Source: Tragulus kanchil | Lineage: Eukaryota > Chordata > Mammalia > Artiodactyla > Tragulidae | Length of the DNA: 64,000 nt | NCBI GenBank assembly: GCA_022376925.1 | Contig: JAIOJX010000028.1 | Span: forward strand, 68,041,001 to 68,105,000 | Reading direction: 5' to 3' | Shown: positions 47,740 to 61,042 of the stretch, piece after piece | Layout of the letters: each line of letters begins with the position of its first letter | Position numbering within the stretch: the stretch's first letter is position 1 | Notes under the pieces: model-generated | Seen by the model: only the letters and a program-made list of their open reading frames with translations | What the model was told of the DNA's origin: nothing | Database searches by the model: none | Position numbers and translations under genes: made by a program

Positions 47740-47862
47740 TTGATGGTCGGGAGGGGTGGGAAGGGGGAGATATACATATGACTAATCTGGGAATATACAT
47801 ATCTGTAAGCAACAAGACTCTGTAAAAGTTAAAAGCAAAATAAAGGTTTTTTTTTAAAAAAA
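47740..47862 (+). mobile_element. Short 5'-truncated L1 3'-end insertion
   Basis: A G-rich stretch (gggaggggtgggaaggggg) is followed by gcaaaataaagg and a T/A-rich tail. The direct repeat agaatctattt sits at both edges (about 47729-47739 and 47863-47873), and removing the insert restores a continuous L1 sequence. The body matches the pieces at 28370-28670 and 57300-57490 in opposite orientation, which identifies the family as L1-end-like. Confidence 0.7.
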
Positions 47863-48183
47863 GAAGAATCTATTTCACTCCCTTTCTCTTTGGTAACCAT
47901 TAGTTTGTTTTCTCTGTCTGTAAGTTTATTGCTGTTTTGTAAATAAGTTAATTTTAGTACATTTTAGATTCCGCATATAAATTGTATCATATGGTATTTG
48001 TTTTTCTCTATATGACTTACTACACTGAGTATGATAGGTCCATCCATGCTGCTACAAGTGGCATTATTTTTTCTTTTTTTTTATGGCTGAAGAGTCTCTA
48101 TAGCTAAGTAGTATTGCAATGTGTATTCCATGTGTGTATGTGTACATATACATATATTTATACCATATACATACATACACAGA

Positions 48184-48400
48184 TGGTGGTGGTGAATTAG
48201 TCAGTAATCGTGTCAGATTCTTGCAACACTATGGACTGCAGCCTGCCAGGCTCCTCCGTCCATGGAAATTTCCAGGCAAGAATATTGAAGTGCTTTGCCA
48301 TTTCCTTCTGCAGGGGATCTTCCTGACCTAGGGATAGGACACGAGTCTTGTGCATTGGAGACAGTTTCTTTACCCACTGAGCCATCTGGGAAGCCATTTG
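48184..48400 (-). mobile_element. Bov-tA SINE
   Basis: Antisense Bov-tA: ends in gagccatctgggaagcc (complement of the tRNA-Glu head) and contains ccatggaaatttccaggcaagaa and ggggatcttcctgacc. It is inserted in the L1 at 47590-49195. Confidence 0.85.
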
Positions 48401-49737
48401 CACCACGTCTTCCTTACCTATTCATCTGTCAGTGGATGTATAGGCTGCCTTCATGTATTGACTTATAAACAGTGCTGCTGTGAACATTGGGGTATATGTA
48501 TCTTTTCTAATCAGAGCTTTCATCTTTTCTCGATATATGCCTGGGAGTAGGATTTCTTGATAATTAGGTAACTATATTTTCAGTTTTTTAAGGAACCTCT
48601 GCACTATTCTACATAGTGGCTATGCCAGTTTACATTTCCACCAGCAGTTCATGAGAGTTCTCTTTTCTCTCTGTACCTTCTCCAGCATTTGTTATGTGTG
48701 ACTTCTTGATGATGACCATTCATACCACTGTGAAGTTATGCCGCATTGTGGCTTTGATTTGCATGTTTTTAGTAACTAGCCATTTTGAGCATACTTTTAT
48801 GTGTTTTTTGGCCATTTGTGTGAGAGATGACCATCTTTTCTGGAGAGATGTCTATTAAGATCTTTCATCCATTTTTTTTTTTTTTCTGACTGTTTATTTG
48901 TTTGTTGATACGAGATGTTTGTGTATTTTGGACGTTAATCCCTTATCAGTCACTTCATTTACAATTATTTTCTCCCATTCTGAAGGTTGTCTTTGCATTT
49001 TGTTTATGGTTTTCTTCATTGTGCCAAAGTTTCTGAAAATAATTAGGTCCTATTTATTTATTTTTACTTTTATTTCCTTTACAAGATGGATCAAAAAAAA
49101 ATATTGCTGCAATTTATGTCAAAGAATGTTGTGTCTATGTTTTCCTCCATGAATTTGATAGAACGTTGGTCTATTTGACCCCTTTATTAAGCAGTTATCT
49201 GTACTTTGAATATTCTAGTGAACTAATCCTTTGGTAAACAGCTTCTTACATTTTGGAACATTTTAACTTTTGCTTTACTTTTAATATGGGTTGAAGTCTG
49301 TCTCTCTATGATTTCCATTCATTAATCCTAATTCTTCTTCCTCAGTGAAACTGCTTCAGATATTTAAAGAGTGCTAGTATGTTCTGGTTAAGTAATATCT
49401 TTCTTTCCAAAATTAAGTTCCTAAGTTCTCCAGCTCATCTTAATATTATTTTGAATGAGTTGATATTATTGATTCTATACATTTTTATTTCTCTCAGAGG
49501 ATTTATTATAATTTCCTCTAAAGTCCAAGATAACTAGATCAAAGAATAATTTATGTCACCCTGTATGAATATTAGAATATTATATATTTTTATCATATAA
49601 GCTTCTATTTCCCTCTATTTTTTCCCTCAGTACTTTTACTTCATGACAACATCAACTGAGAGAAAATCAGGGATATATATTTTTTCCTATTGAGTAGGCT
49701 TGTAGATTTCTTCCAAAAATATGTTTTAGAAGAATCA

Positions 49738-52064
49738 GAATCATATTATGTAATACAAAATCAACATGGAGAAGAACTCAAGCACACTTCAACCAGTAAG
49801 ACTTCATCTACATGCTCCACTTGAGATGAACAATAGGACTTAAGGGAACCTGTCTTAAGTGGATGAACAAGCAGATCTAGAATAGAAAGAGGTTCTAGTG
49901 AATGTAACTCTATTGCAAACTTTTTATGGAGTGTCATCATGCAAAACAGACATGAATATGTATGTCAAAGCTTTTGAATGTGGATACAAATTATCAATAT
50001 GAATAAGACTAATCAGTGTCAAGTTTAGACTTTTCCTTGATTTCTTAGCTTGATGTCCATCACCTTCAAAAATACTTTGCTACAAACTAGGACATTGTCT
50101 TCTATAATAAGTTATAACTGCCAAAATTAGAATATTTATGTTTAATACATTCGTATTGTCTAGTCATCAGACTCAAAGATGTTAAATAGTCTCAGTTACA
50201 TACTTCCTGGCAAATGAACCCAGCTCTAAGTCATACATTACATTTAGTGTTCATATCTCAGTCTGAAATATTTCCCTTTCTTCATGTTGGTACTTTTAAA
50301 ATTATTATAGAATGTCCCCTAGTTAGGGTTTGATATTTTCTTATGTTTTTCAGGTTATGCATCATTGGCTGGAATAATTATAGAAATGATGCTGTGCTCT
50401 TTTCTTCATCCTATAAGTTGGAACACAATTTTGGACATGATATTCAATTTAATCAGTGCATTAAGAGTGTGTCAGACTTTTCCAAAGTAAGCAGTGTGAA
50501 TAGGATATTTCTAGGTAGATTTGGGGTCTTTCTGAAATTCCAAACTTTCTGTCTTTTAAGGTCAGAACACACAAACATACGCATGTGAGATATATTCATT
50601 CTCTTTTGGTATCAGGAAATGTGTTAAATTAGACATATGCATATTTCCAAGCAAACTGACTCTGAAATTCTACAGAGAGTCCCTATCCTATCAACAGTTT
50701 AATTGTTCATGCCAAGAATACAGCTAAACTAAGATGTTTCTGCCTTTCTGCATTTTATGCCAAAAGCAATTACAGTTGAGAAAAGTTGGCCTCAGAAAAT
50801 TTAGAACCTGTTCATGTTGACATACATTTGCAATGTTGATGTTTCCAGTCCAGCATGATTTTCTATTTAAACCCATTTGGAAGGAATCCTTTTCTACAGA
50901 AGTTTTTAAAAGTATCTGAATCATATTATGTAATACAAAATCAACATAAAACAAATTCCAGTAATTTTGTATGTCAATAGGACTTAAGGAACCTGTCTTA
51001 AGTGGATGAACAAGCAGATCTAGAATAGAAAGAGGTTCTAGTGAATGTAACTCTATTGCAAACTTTTATGGAGTGTCATCATGCAAAACAGACATGAATA
51101 TGTATGTCAAAGCTTTTGAATGTGGATACAAATTATCAATATGAATAAGACTAATCAGTGTCAAGTTTAGACTTTTCCTTGATTTCTTAGCTTGATGTCC
51201 ATCACCTTCAAAAATACTTTGCTACAAACTAGGACATTGTCTTCTATAATAAGTTATAACTGCCAAAATTAGAATATTTATGTTTAATACATTCGTATTG
51301 TCTAGTCATCAGACTCAAAGATGTTAAATAGTCTCAGTTACATACTTCCTGGCAAATGAACCCAGCTCTAAGTCATACATTACATTTAGTGTTCATATCT
51401 CAGTCTGAAATATTTCCCTTTCTTCATGTTGGTACTTTTAAAATTATTATAGAATGTCCCCTAGTTAGGGTTTGATATTTTCTTATGTTTTTCAGGTTAT
51501 GCATCATTGGCTGGAATAATTATAGAAATGATGCTGTGCTCTTTTCTTCATCCTATAAGTTGGAACACAATTTTGGACATGATATTCAATTTAATCAGTG
51601 CATTAAGAGTGTGTGTCAGACTTTTCCAAAGTAAGCAGTGTGAATAGGATATTTCTAGGTAGATTTGGGGTCTTTCTGAAATTCCAAACTTTCTGTCTTT
51701 TAAGGTCAGAACACACAAACATACGCATGTGAGATATATTCATTCTCTTTTGGTATCAGGAAATGTGTTAAATTAGACATATGCATATTTCCAAGCAAAC
51801 TGACTCTGAAATTCTACAGAGAGTCCCTATCCTATCAACAGTTTAATTGTTCATGCCAAGAATACAGCTAAACTAAGATGTTTCTGCCTTTCTGCATTTT
51901 ATGCCAAAAGCAATTACAGTTGAGAAAAGTTGGCCTCAGAAAATTTAGAACCTGTTCATGTTGACATACATTTGCAATGTTGATGTTTCCAGTCCAGCAT
52001 GATTTTCTATTTAAACCCATATGGAAGGAATCCTTTTCTACAGAAGTTTTTAAAAGTATCTGAA
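49738..52064. repeat. Tandem duplication M (unit ~1144-1180 bp)
   Basis: Copies are 49738-50917 and 50918-52064. Copy 2 has a replaced and shortened stretch close to its start (50948-50975 against 49768-49830); the rest is near identical, apart from one extra gt and single-base changes. No gene is recognised. Confidence 0.9.
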
Positions 52065-52199
52065 TATAGATTAAAAAAAGAGACCTTGATATATGAAAGC
52101 AATCATTAAAATCCACATCAAAAGAAAGCACATACAAAGTTTCAGTTTATCAGCTTTTAGATGTGTTTTCAAAGATTATTGACTGCCAGGGCCTTTAAT

Positions 52200-52340
52200 T
52201 TTTTTTTTTTTTTTTGAATTTTTATTCCTTTCTCTATTTCATCCTCTTCTCCTGTTCTTTCTTTTCTTTTCTCTTTTTCCTTCCACTCCCTTTCTCCTCC
52301 CACCACTTCTCTCCTTCTCTGTCTCTTTCTGACCTCCCAA
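52200..52340. repeat. Poly(T) and long pyrimidine tract
   Basis: T-run followed by over 100 bp of nearly pure C/T on the plus strand (tctttcttttcttttctctt and similar). No element ends are clear. Low-complexity. Confidence 0.7.
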
Positions 52341-52746
52341 ATACTGATTCTCTGTTATGCCTTGATTTCACTTTTGATTCACCATTAGTTAACTGATTGA
52401 TCTATAGCATAAAACTATCATTTATAGAGATTTGGCAGTATCTTTTATAGAATAAAGGTATATAGGTCAATTCCCTTCCTTTCTAGAAAGTTGAGAGGGA
52501 GGAAGATGACTACAATGTAGAAATGCATCAGGCTATATTTGGAAAACAGAATACTTCTGTTCAGTGTATTTACTTAAAATTGTCTTTGATCAGCCAGATG
52601 TTTATTTCATATGGTGCCAAATACCTGGAAAGAGTATACACTGAATTGCTTAACTGTTTTGATGTTCCACATAGGCATAATCATTGTAGGATGTTCCATA
52701 CAGAGCCAAATTTTAGCTTGAGAAGACTAGTCAATAAATTGATGTT

Positions 52747-52921
52747 TGGGATTTCCCTGGTGGTCTAGTGGTTAAGAATTGGTCTTACGATGCTGGAGAC
52801 ATTGATCCCTGGTTGGGGAAATAAGACCCCTCATTCCACAGACCAACTAAGCCCACATGTCACAACTAGTGAGTCTCCAATGAAAGATCCCTTGTGCTAA
52901 ACAGGGCCAAATAATAAATAT
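52747..52921 (+). mobile_element. CHR-type tRNA-Glu SINE
   Basis: Head gggatttccctggtggtcta, gatccctggttggggaa, aactaagcccacatgtcaca and tail gccaaataataaat. Moderately diverged. Confidence 0.8.
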
Positions 52922-53074
52922 TAACACATATAAGTTGATTTTTGTGTGTGTGTGTATCCCTTCCTTAAGGCATATTTCTTCCTCATGACCTGAAAAAGTG
53001 ATCTTGCTTTTACTTGATATTATGGCTTTATTACATGTGTATTTATCCTTAAAAGATAAATTTTTCATTGTTGT

Positions 53075-53840
53075 TGTTAAGTCACTAAGTTGCATCTGAC
53101 TCTTATTGACCCCATGGACTGTAGCACACCAGCCTTCTCTGTCCTTCCAGGAGTTTGCTCAAACTCATGTCCATTGAGTTGGTGATGCCATCCAACCATC
53201 TTATCCTCTGTTGCCCTCTTCTGCTCTTTCCCTCAGCCTTTCTCAGCATCAGGGTATCTTCCAGTGAGTCAGCTCTTTGCATCAGGTGGCCAAAGTATTA
53301 GAGCTTCAGCTTCAACATCAGTTCTTCCATGAATATTCAAGATTGATTTTCTCTAGGATTGACTGGTTTGATCTACTTGAAGTCCAAAAGACTCTCAAGA
53401 GTCTTCTCCAATACCACAATTCAAAAGCATCAGTTGTTTAGCACTCAGTCTTCTTTATGGTCCAACTCTCATATCCATGCATGAGTACTGAGAAAAACAT
53501 AGCTTTGACTATGTGGACTTTTGTCGGCGTCTTTTAATTTCATGGCTACAGTCACCATCTGCAGTGATTTTGGAGCCACTCCCCCCAACACACACTCACC
53601 CAATAAAAGTCTGTCACTGTTTCCATTGTTTCCCCATCTATTTGCCATGAAGTGATGGGACCAGATGCCATGATCTTCGTGTTTTGAATTCTGAGTTTAA
53701 AGCCAGCGTTTTCACTCTCTTCTTTCACCTTCATCAAAAGGCTGTTTAGTTCTTCTTCACTGTCTGGCATAAGGGTGGTGTCATCTGCATATCTGAGGTT
53801 ATTGATATTTCTCCTGGCAGTCTTGATTCCAGCTTATGCC
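53075..53840 (-). mobile_element. BovB LINE fragment with residual reverse-transcriptase coding
   Basis: Complement of BovB from its 3' end (gttgttgttaagtcactaag, gaccccatggactgtag) into the ORF. Reading 53770 to 53552 on the minus strand gives KIMASGPITSWQIDGETMET, typical of the C-terminal part of the BovB polyprotein. It is truncated and shifted out of frame. Duplication N begins within its 5' part. Confidence 0.9.
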
Positions 53841-54164
53841 TCATCCAGACTGGCATTTCACACATTATGTGACTTGTATACAAATTACATAAGCAGGGTT
53901 ACAATTATGGCCTTGATGTACTCCTTTCTCAATTTGGAACCAGTACACTTTCCCATATCTTGTTAAAACTCTTGCATCTTGACCTCCATGCAGGTTTTTC
54001 AGGAGAAAGGTGTTTTTAATATTTTGTGTAGTTTTTTGAAACATTTTTTTAATCTATGTTTTTGAATTTATATCAATACACATAACTCTACTTAATTCAT
54101 TTTAACTGCTGTGTGGTATCTTGTTCTATGATTTGTATTCCTTTCTCACTCCATTATCTTATCA

Positions 54165-54378
54165 ATAGTGAAAGTGCAAGTCACTTAGCTGTGCCTGAAT
54201 CTTTGGGAGCCCCTGGACTATAGCCTGCCAGGCTCCTCTGTCCATGGAATTCTCCAGGGTAGAATACTAGATTGGTAGCTGTTTCTTTCTCCAGAGCATC
54301 TTCCCAAATCCGTAACTGAAGCCAGGTCTCTCACATTGCAGGCAGATTCTTTATTGTCTGAGCCACTAGGGGGACCTA
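54165..54378 (-). mobile_element. Bov-tA SINE
   Basis: Antisense: gtgcaagtcacttagctgtg, gcctgccaggctcctctgtc and gcaggcagattctttattg. Repeated at 55240-55453 by duplication N. Confidence 0.85.
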
Positions 54379-55239
54379 TTATTTCTATATTTTGTTTCAT
54401 GGACAATGCTTCTATTAATATATTGAGTCATATACAGAGTATTCTTCCATTCTTGCTAATACATATGTTATGCTAAAAAATAAAAGAAATAATATTAGAG
54501 AAAACCTTTCATGAGTACTTTGTAGGAGACATGTAATAAAAGAATGCTATGATAAAGTACATCTCAAATATCCTATGAGATTGCTGAGTTTTATGTTAGG
54601 CATACCTCTAAAATATACACGATAAATCTACATTTCTAAAATAGTTGTACTAATTTACATTCACAATATCAGAGCATGACTCTGCTATCACATTACATAT
54701 ACTTAGAACTGACAGATTATAAAAGCATTCTTGTTAATCTGATAAGTAGGAAATTGTATTACCTGGTGAATTTAATTTACATGATCCTAATTTCCAGAGA
54801 AGTTGGGTTTATTTTTTCTTATTTTTTCTTTCAGTTTGTTCATCCTTTTCTGTAGAAGGTTCCATATCTGAGGTTATTGATATTTCTCCTGGCAGTCTTG
54901 ATTCCAGCTTATGCCTCATCCAGACTGGCATTTCACACATTATGTGACTTGTATACAAATTACATAAGCAGGGTTACAATTATGGCCTTGATGTACTCCT
55001 TTCTCAATTTGGAACCAGTACACTTTCCCATATCTTGTTAAAACTCTTGCATCTTGACCTCCATGCAGGTTTTTCAGGAGAAAGGTGTTTTTAATATTTT
55101 GTGTAGTTTTTTGAAACATTTTTTTAATCTATGTTTTTGAATTTATATCAATACACATAACTCTACTTAATTCATTTTAACTGCTGTGTGGTATCTTGTT
55201 CTATGATTTGTATTCCTTTCTCACTCCATTATCTTATCA

Positions 55240-55453
55240 ATAGTGAAAGTGCAAGTCACTTAGCTGTGCCTGAATCTTTGGGAGCCCCTGGACTATAGCC
55301 TGCCAGGCTCCTCTGTCCATGGAATTCTCCAGGGTAGAATACTAGATTGGTAGCTGTTTCTTTCTCCAGAGCATCTTCCCAAATCCGTAACTGAAGCCAG
55401 GTCTCTCACATTGCAGGCAGATTCTTTATTGTCTGAGCCACTAGGGAGACCTA
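55240..55453 (-). mobile_element. Bov-tA SINE, duplicate copy (N)
   Basis: Same as 54165-54378 apart from one base near the head (cactagggagacc against cactagggggacc). Confidence 0.8.
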
Positions 55454-55940
55454 TTATTTCTATATTTTGTTTCATGGACAATGCTTCTATTAATATATTG
55501 AGTCATATACAGAGTATTCTTCCATTCTTGCTAATACATATGTTATGCTAAAAAGTAAAAAGAAATAATATTAGAGAAAACCTTTCATGAGTACTTTGTA
55601 GGAGACATGTAATAAAAGAATGCTATGATAAAGTACATCTCAAATATCCTATGAGATTGCTGAGTTTTATGTTAGGCATACCTCTAAAATATACACGATA
55701 AATCTACATTTCTAAAATAGTTGTACTAATTTACATTCACAATATCAGAGCATGACTCTGCTATCACATTACATATACTTAGAACTGACAGATTATAAAA
55801 GCATTCTTGTTAATCTGATAAGTAGGAAATTGTATTACCTGGTGAATTTAATTTACATGATCCTAATTTCCAGAGAAGTTGGGTTTATTTTTTCTTATTT
55901 TTTTTCTTTCAGTTTGTTCATCCTTTTCTGTAGAAGGTTC

Positions 55941-56757
55941 ACTAATAGTTTTTATCCATTTTTATATGGAATTTATCCCTTTTTTTCACTGAGTTTATTT
56001 CCTTTATATTTTCTGAATGCCAGTGCCCTCTCAGTTATAGTTACCACTACATTTTCTCATTCTTCATTCTTATTTCCTGATATATAATTTCTTAAGTATG
56101 ATATCATTGAATATATAAATATTTATCTGCCTTTTCTGTGCTTTTTGTGTTTTGTTTACAAAAATTGTTTATTCAGAGTTTACCAAAATATTTTCACCTA
56201 AATATATTATAATTATATTTTTTATATATAACACTTTATTCCACCTAAGATTCATTTTTTTTGCTATAAAATCTATATCCATTTAAATTGCTTTAAAAAT
56301 TATAAGAGACTAGGCAACTAGTATCTGCTCTTTCATTTATCTGTGTAATATGTTATAAGTCATATGTCATTTTTCTATATATGTATATGTTCCTTGGGGG
56401 GCTCCCTTCCATTATTTTATCTGTTTTCTCCTATCCTTGAAATTGTGAGGCTGACAATCTGCACTACTATGTGTGGTCTCCTTTTTCAAAAGAAATACCT
56501 AAAAATTTCCCATCAAGTATTGTGCAAGTTTTGTTACAGATTTTTCTCTTTATCTCTTATGTCAAGACTCTGTGTTCTTAGTCTACTCATAGTTCTTTCA
56601 CTGTATTTATTTTACCTGAGTATTTATGTTCATGTATTGAGATGAGAAAATGTTTCCTCTTTAATTCGACAATGTGATAATTTACCTTAAATGTGTTTTT
56701 AATAGTAAACTAACTTTAAAAATATGGTTATTATTATTATTACTATTTGAAAGTAAA
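55941..56757. other. Intergenic, nothing recognised
   Basis: Strongly T-rich plus strand. The open stretch 56364-56645 is hydrophobic merely from T-rich codons. Confidence 0.5.
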
Positions 56758-56963
56758 TTTCTATCAGTCACTGAGTTGTATCCCGCTCTGTTTAACTGCA
56801 TGGACTGTGGTCCACCAGGCTCCTCTGTCCATTGAATTCTCCAGACAAGAATACTGGAGTGGGTACCATTCTCTTCTCCAGGGATCTTCCCAACCCAGGG
56901 ATTGAACCTGAGCCTCCTGCATTGCAGGCAGATTCTTTATTGTCTGAAACAACAGGGAAGCCC
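56758..56963 (-). mobile_element. Bov-tA SINE
   Basis: Antisense: tatcagtcactgagttgta, gactgtggtccaccaggctc, ccaacccagggattgaacct and acaacagggaagccc at the head. Confidence 0.85.
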
Positions 56964-57299
56964 ATTAGATTTCATTAAAACTTGTTTCACATTCTTGTTT
57001 TGAATTTTTATATCTAACAGCACTTATTATCTAATTAACAATTTATTTTTATTATGTATTTATTTTTAATGGCATAAATCTGCTTTCCAATGTTGTGTTA
57101 ATGTCTGTTCTACAGCAAAGTATTTATCATAAACAATATTTTAACTTTCATTGGTGTTTTTCTTTGATTCATACATTGCTTAGGAGTATGTTTTTAAATG
57201 TCCAAAACTTGTTTTATTTTTTAGTTTATGTTTTAGTGTGTAGTTCTAAATTAATTTCATCATGATCAACAAATATAACCTATATGAGACTTATTTTTA

Positions 57300-57490
57300 T
57301 ATATTTTATTTTATTTTGCTTTTACATAGTTTTGTTGTTTACAGCTCTATATAATCCCCATTCCATCATAGGTGTATTTTGGATGCCTCCCACCTGTGCC
57401 CCTTCCCACTCCCTCCCATCCTGCTCCTCCTAGTTGTTGCCTAGCCCCCATGTAAGATCCCTTAGTTCCACAGTGCATTTACAATGTTTA
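57300..57490 (-). mobile_element. L1 3'-end-like fragment
   Basis: Same family as 28370-28670: poly(T)-like lead, agttttgttgtttacagctc, a C-rich tract (ccacctgtgccccttcccactccctcccatcc) and ctagcccccatgtaagatccc. Confidence 0.6.
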
Positions 57491-57607
57491 TCTATGTACA
57501 GGTAATTTTAAAATTTGTTAAAACTTGCTTATGGCAAGTACATGGGAAATTTTTTTAAATGCTTCTATTTATGCTGAGGAAGAATATGCATTAGTTGCTT
57601 ATAAGGT

Positions 57608-57975
57608 AGTGGTGGTGTTTGGTTGCTAAATCGTGTCTCACTCTTTGTGACCCCATGGACTGCAGCACACCAGGCTCCTCTGTCCTTACTATTTCCCAGA
57701 GTTTGTTCACATTCATGGCCATTGAGCCAGTGATGCTATCTAACCATCTCATTCTCTCCTTCTCCTGTCTTCATTTGCCTTTAGTCTCTCCTAGTATCAG
57801 GATCTTTTCCAATGAATTGGCCCTTCGCATTAGTGGCCAAAGTATTAGAGCTTAAGCATCAGTCCTTCCAATGAATATTCAGAGTTGGCTTCCTTTAGGA
57901 TTGACTGGTTTCATCTCCTTACAATCCAAGGGACTCTCAAGAGTCTCCTCTAGCACCACAATTTGAAAGCACTGA
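57608..57975 (-). mobile_element. BovB LINE 3' fragment
   Basis: Complement of the BovB end: gtgaccccatggactgcag, gtgatgctatctaaccatc, ttccaatgaatattcagag and gggactctcaagagtctcct. Confidence 0.85.
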
Positions 57976-58654
57976 GTTCTATATGTGTCCATTCAATAAA
58001 ACTTGATTAGTGCATTGTTCAACAATTGAATACTTTGTTGACGAGAATCATGTCAAAGCATTTATAAACCTTATGGCATATATGTCTAATCAGAATAGGT
58101 GTAAGCTATAAAGAACTGGCACATAATGGCAGATGGTCACACTCAATAAGTAACATATTTTCTACCTGTAAGTATATCACCTTTCTAATAGAGATGTCTT
58201 CAAATTCTTACCATTATGGTTTATTTGACAATTATTCTTTGAATTCTAAGAATATATTCTCTTTTATTACTTGCAGATGCATTCAGAATTCTGATAACTT
58301 CTTAATGAACTGAATTTAAAAAAAAATATGATTCAATTATTTCTTTATCCTTAATAATGCATCTGTTTGTCTGTGTAATCATTCATCCACAAGTTGGGAA
58401 TCCAGAGAATCTGTAAAGGGAGTCTCAGGGCAGCTAGAGAGCAAGAATGCAAGATGAAAAGTCTGTTATTCCTTGATTGTCACTTCAGCTCTGAGTCATA
58501 AGGTCAGTCGGATTTAAAAATTAGAGAAATACATTCTTTCTTGTTGGGCGAAGCTGGAAAGAATTTGAGGATATTTTTACTCCTTCACAGACTATGTACT
58601 CTCTCTTTTAATACTGCAATCTATTTCTGTCCTGTATTTTAGACTGACTTTTTA

Positions 58655-58830
58655 AAAACGCTTTATTTTTTTAGAGCAGCTTTAGGTTTACAGCAAAATC
58701 TAAAGGAATATTCAGTGATTTTTCCCACATTCACCCTCCCCCCGCCCCCCTGCACAGGATAGCATTTCCTATTAATCAGTATTCCCACTAGATTAGTACA
58801 TTTATTACAATTGATGAACCTTTAGTTCTA
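58655..58830 (-). mobile_element. Old L1 fragment
   Basis: Plus strand tttttagagcagctttaggt, ttacagcaaaatctaaagg, a C-rich tract and tacaattgatgaaccttt match the complement of an old mammalian L1 3' region. Confidence 0.65.
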
Positions 58831-59109
58831 CTTTTTAGCTTTGTCAAATTAAATATTCATTTGACTGTTGCTTTATGTAAACATGTGTATTACAATATTT
58901 TTTATCGTATTTTTAAAATCATATTTCTACTACATTCATGCTCAGTGTAAAGTAAGTCTTTTAACTCTTTGTTTTATCTGTTGACTTTCCTTCAGTTTTT
59001 TTTTTCTCATGAAAATATCTTTATTTGCCTGTTGGAACAATATTTTGATAGTTACTTAAACTGGGAGGGCAGTTGTCTCAGTTGTCACCTGAATTTCCAT
59101 GTGAAAGAA

Positions 59110-59320
59110 GACATAATAGTGATTTAGAGCCTAACCATTGGGGCCAAACTTGGTTGGCTCAAATCTAGACTCCTCTTCCTAGCACTTGGGAAATTTAAGT
59201 AAATTAAGTAACTTTTCTTCATTCAACTTCTGCATCTGCAAAAAGAAAAAGAAAAAAATTGCTTGTCTTATAGAGTTGCCTAAATAAACCATAGTATCTC
59301 TAATATAGCTTATAGATTTT
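59110..59320 (+). mobile_element. Probable MIR SINE
   Basis: Order of agtgatttagagcctaacc, ctcaaatctagactcctctt, aagtaacttttcttcattca and catctgcaaaaagaaaaa resembles MIR. Weakly conserved. Confidence 0.45.
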
Positions 59321-60619
59321 TAAGCACTCAAAAAATTTGTAATTTTTCCCATGGCTGTTGGGAGTCATACTTTCAAAAGCCTGTCTTTCTTATACATTCA
59401 AGATTTTATATTTGCTTTAAAATGTTTCATTACAAGGCATCTAAATGCACTTATTTTTTTATTATACTTCTTGGGATCTAATATGGTTCTTGAGCATTAT
59501 AATTTTTGTCTTTCACAAATTTGGATAATTCTGAGTATTTTAAACATTTTTCTTTTTTCTCTGTGTGTTTTCATAGTGAAACTTCAAGTAAAGCTTCTAT
59601 TTTGTATAACATATTTTGATCTTCATGTCTCTTATTAATAGAATCACATGCATTTTATGTATTCCGTTCTTGTCTCTCTGTGTTTCATTCCAGGTTAATT
59701 TTTAAATATATGTTTTCCAAATAACCATAATAACTATGCCAAAATAAGCACTAAAAATTCCAATCTATTGATCAGAGTTTATTCCTAGACGCTGGGAAGA
59801 AGTATTTAGTTTAGTATAATTAAATGAACTGAGCTTTTTTTCAATAAAGATTTTGTTTATTAGATGTCCAATGAAACTTAGAAGAATGCTTATTTGCTGA
59901 ATGTCTAAATAAATGAATAACTAAGGTATGAATTCAATATAAAAATATTTAAGCTGCTTTGAGGTTTATCTAATATATGACAGACGATTAGGCCTTTTTG
60001 AACTAATCCTTAGCAGAAACAAAATACTATGTTAGATAAGAATCTGACTTTAAGCCATTCCTATCATCTCATGGATAGACATATTATTTCCTTGTATATC
60101 TGTTGCTTTGTACTTTCACCTAGCCAGGGAAGTGATGAAAGATTTTGCTGTCAGTATCTTAAAAGGTAGTATTTCCTAGTTTCACTGCTATTTGATTTGT
60201 GTTTCATTTACTGCCTGTGACATGAAAAATATGACTTAGTTAGAGCTGACTGCTATCATGAGTTAAGCTACACTCTGTACCGTGTATTCAGATTTGATTT
60301 GGAGTGCACCAGGCAGCCGACAGCAGCTTGTGATCAGTTCTAAAAGGAATAAGTAAAATGACCTATTTCACAGAGCTCATAGCAGGAATTTTGAAATTTT
60401 CTAGTCCCTGAGCATGGATAGTATCCACAAAGTAAAATTCTGGGTCTGAAGAATTGTGGCTTCATACCTGTTTTTCCTAAATTGTGTTTTGCATGCGCAT
60501 TTTTTCTGTATGAGAGTTTAAACTCACACAATGAAGTTGAATTTCTGTATCTCAGACATTGTGCCCAGCATTAATGCCAGGAGGCATCTATACATAAAAG
60601 TCAATGTCTAACAGCAAGG
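59321..60619. other. Intergenic, nothing recognised
   Basis: AT-rich, no element or gene identified. The open stretch 59351-59638 reflects T-rich composition. Confidence 0.5.
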
Positions 60620-61042
60620 ATTATGAGTTGAAATTGTGTGACTTCACAAATTCACATGGTGAAATCCTAATCCTCGATATCTCAGGAAGTAGCGTGTTTT
60701 AGAAACAGGATCTTTATGGAGGTAATCAGGTTAAGATGACATCATTAGAGTGCGCTCTAGTTCAGTATGACTACTGTCCTTATAAAAGGGGGAAATTTGG
60801 AGACAGATATGAATAGAAAGAAAATGCCGTGCAAAAATGAAGGCAGGAATTGGGGTAATGTTGCCATATCAAAGACTGACAGCAGAACCACCAGAAGTTA
60901 CCCCCCGAAAAGGAATCAACCATGTTGACAGCTTGATCTCAGATTTGGAGTCTCCAGAACTGTGAGCTAAGACGATGCTTTTGTTCTAAGCCACTCAGTT
61001 TGTGGTATTTTGTTCTGGCAGCCCCATCGAACTAACACATCA
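60620..61042 (+). mobile_element. MLT1-type (ERVL-MaLR) LTR
   Basis: Contains tggtgaaatcctaatcctc, ggaggtaatcaggttaaga, ccttataaaaggggga, ggagtctccagaactgtgag and a 3' end ttctaagccactcagtttgt ... aactaacaca, in the usual MLT1 order. Confidence 0.8.

Larger units (their letters stand above)
47590..49195 (-). mobile_element. L1 LINE 3' part, antisense, with two later insertions
   Basis: The plus strand reads as the complement of an L1 3' UTR and ORF2 end: tatgacttactacactgagtatga, tccatccatgctgctacaag, cattggggtatatgtatc, ggatttcttgataattag, ttgatttgcatgtttttagt, ttcatccatt and gttgtctttgcattttgttt. The coding part is full of stops. A Bov-tA (48184-48400) and a short L1-end insertion (47740-47862) interrupt it. 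Confidence 0.75.
53788..55940. repeat. Tandem duplication N (unit ~1075 bp)
   Basis: Copies are 53788-54862 and 54863-55940. It begins inside the BovB fragment and includes an antisense Bov-tA. Differences are small (aaaaaataaaag against aaaaagtaaaaag; one base in the Bov-tA). Confidence 0.92.

Noticed and set aside
53552..53770. 72-codon minus-strand open stretch as a gene
   Set aside because: It is a fragment of the BovB LINE polyprotein, not a host gene.
56364..56645. Hydrophobic 93-codon open stretch as a membrane protein
   Set aside because: T-rich DNA gives Phe/Leu/Ser-rich translations in any frame; no start context or conserved motif.
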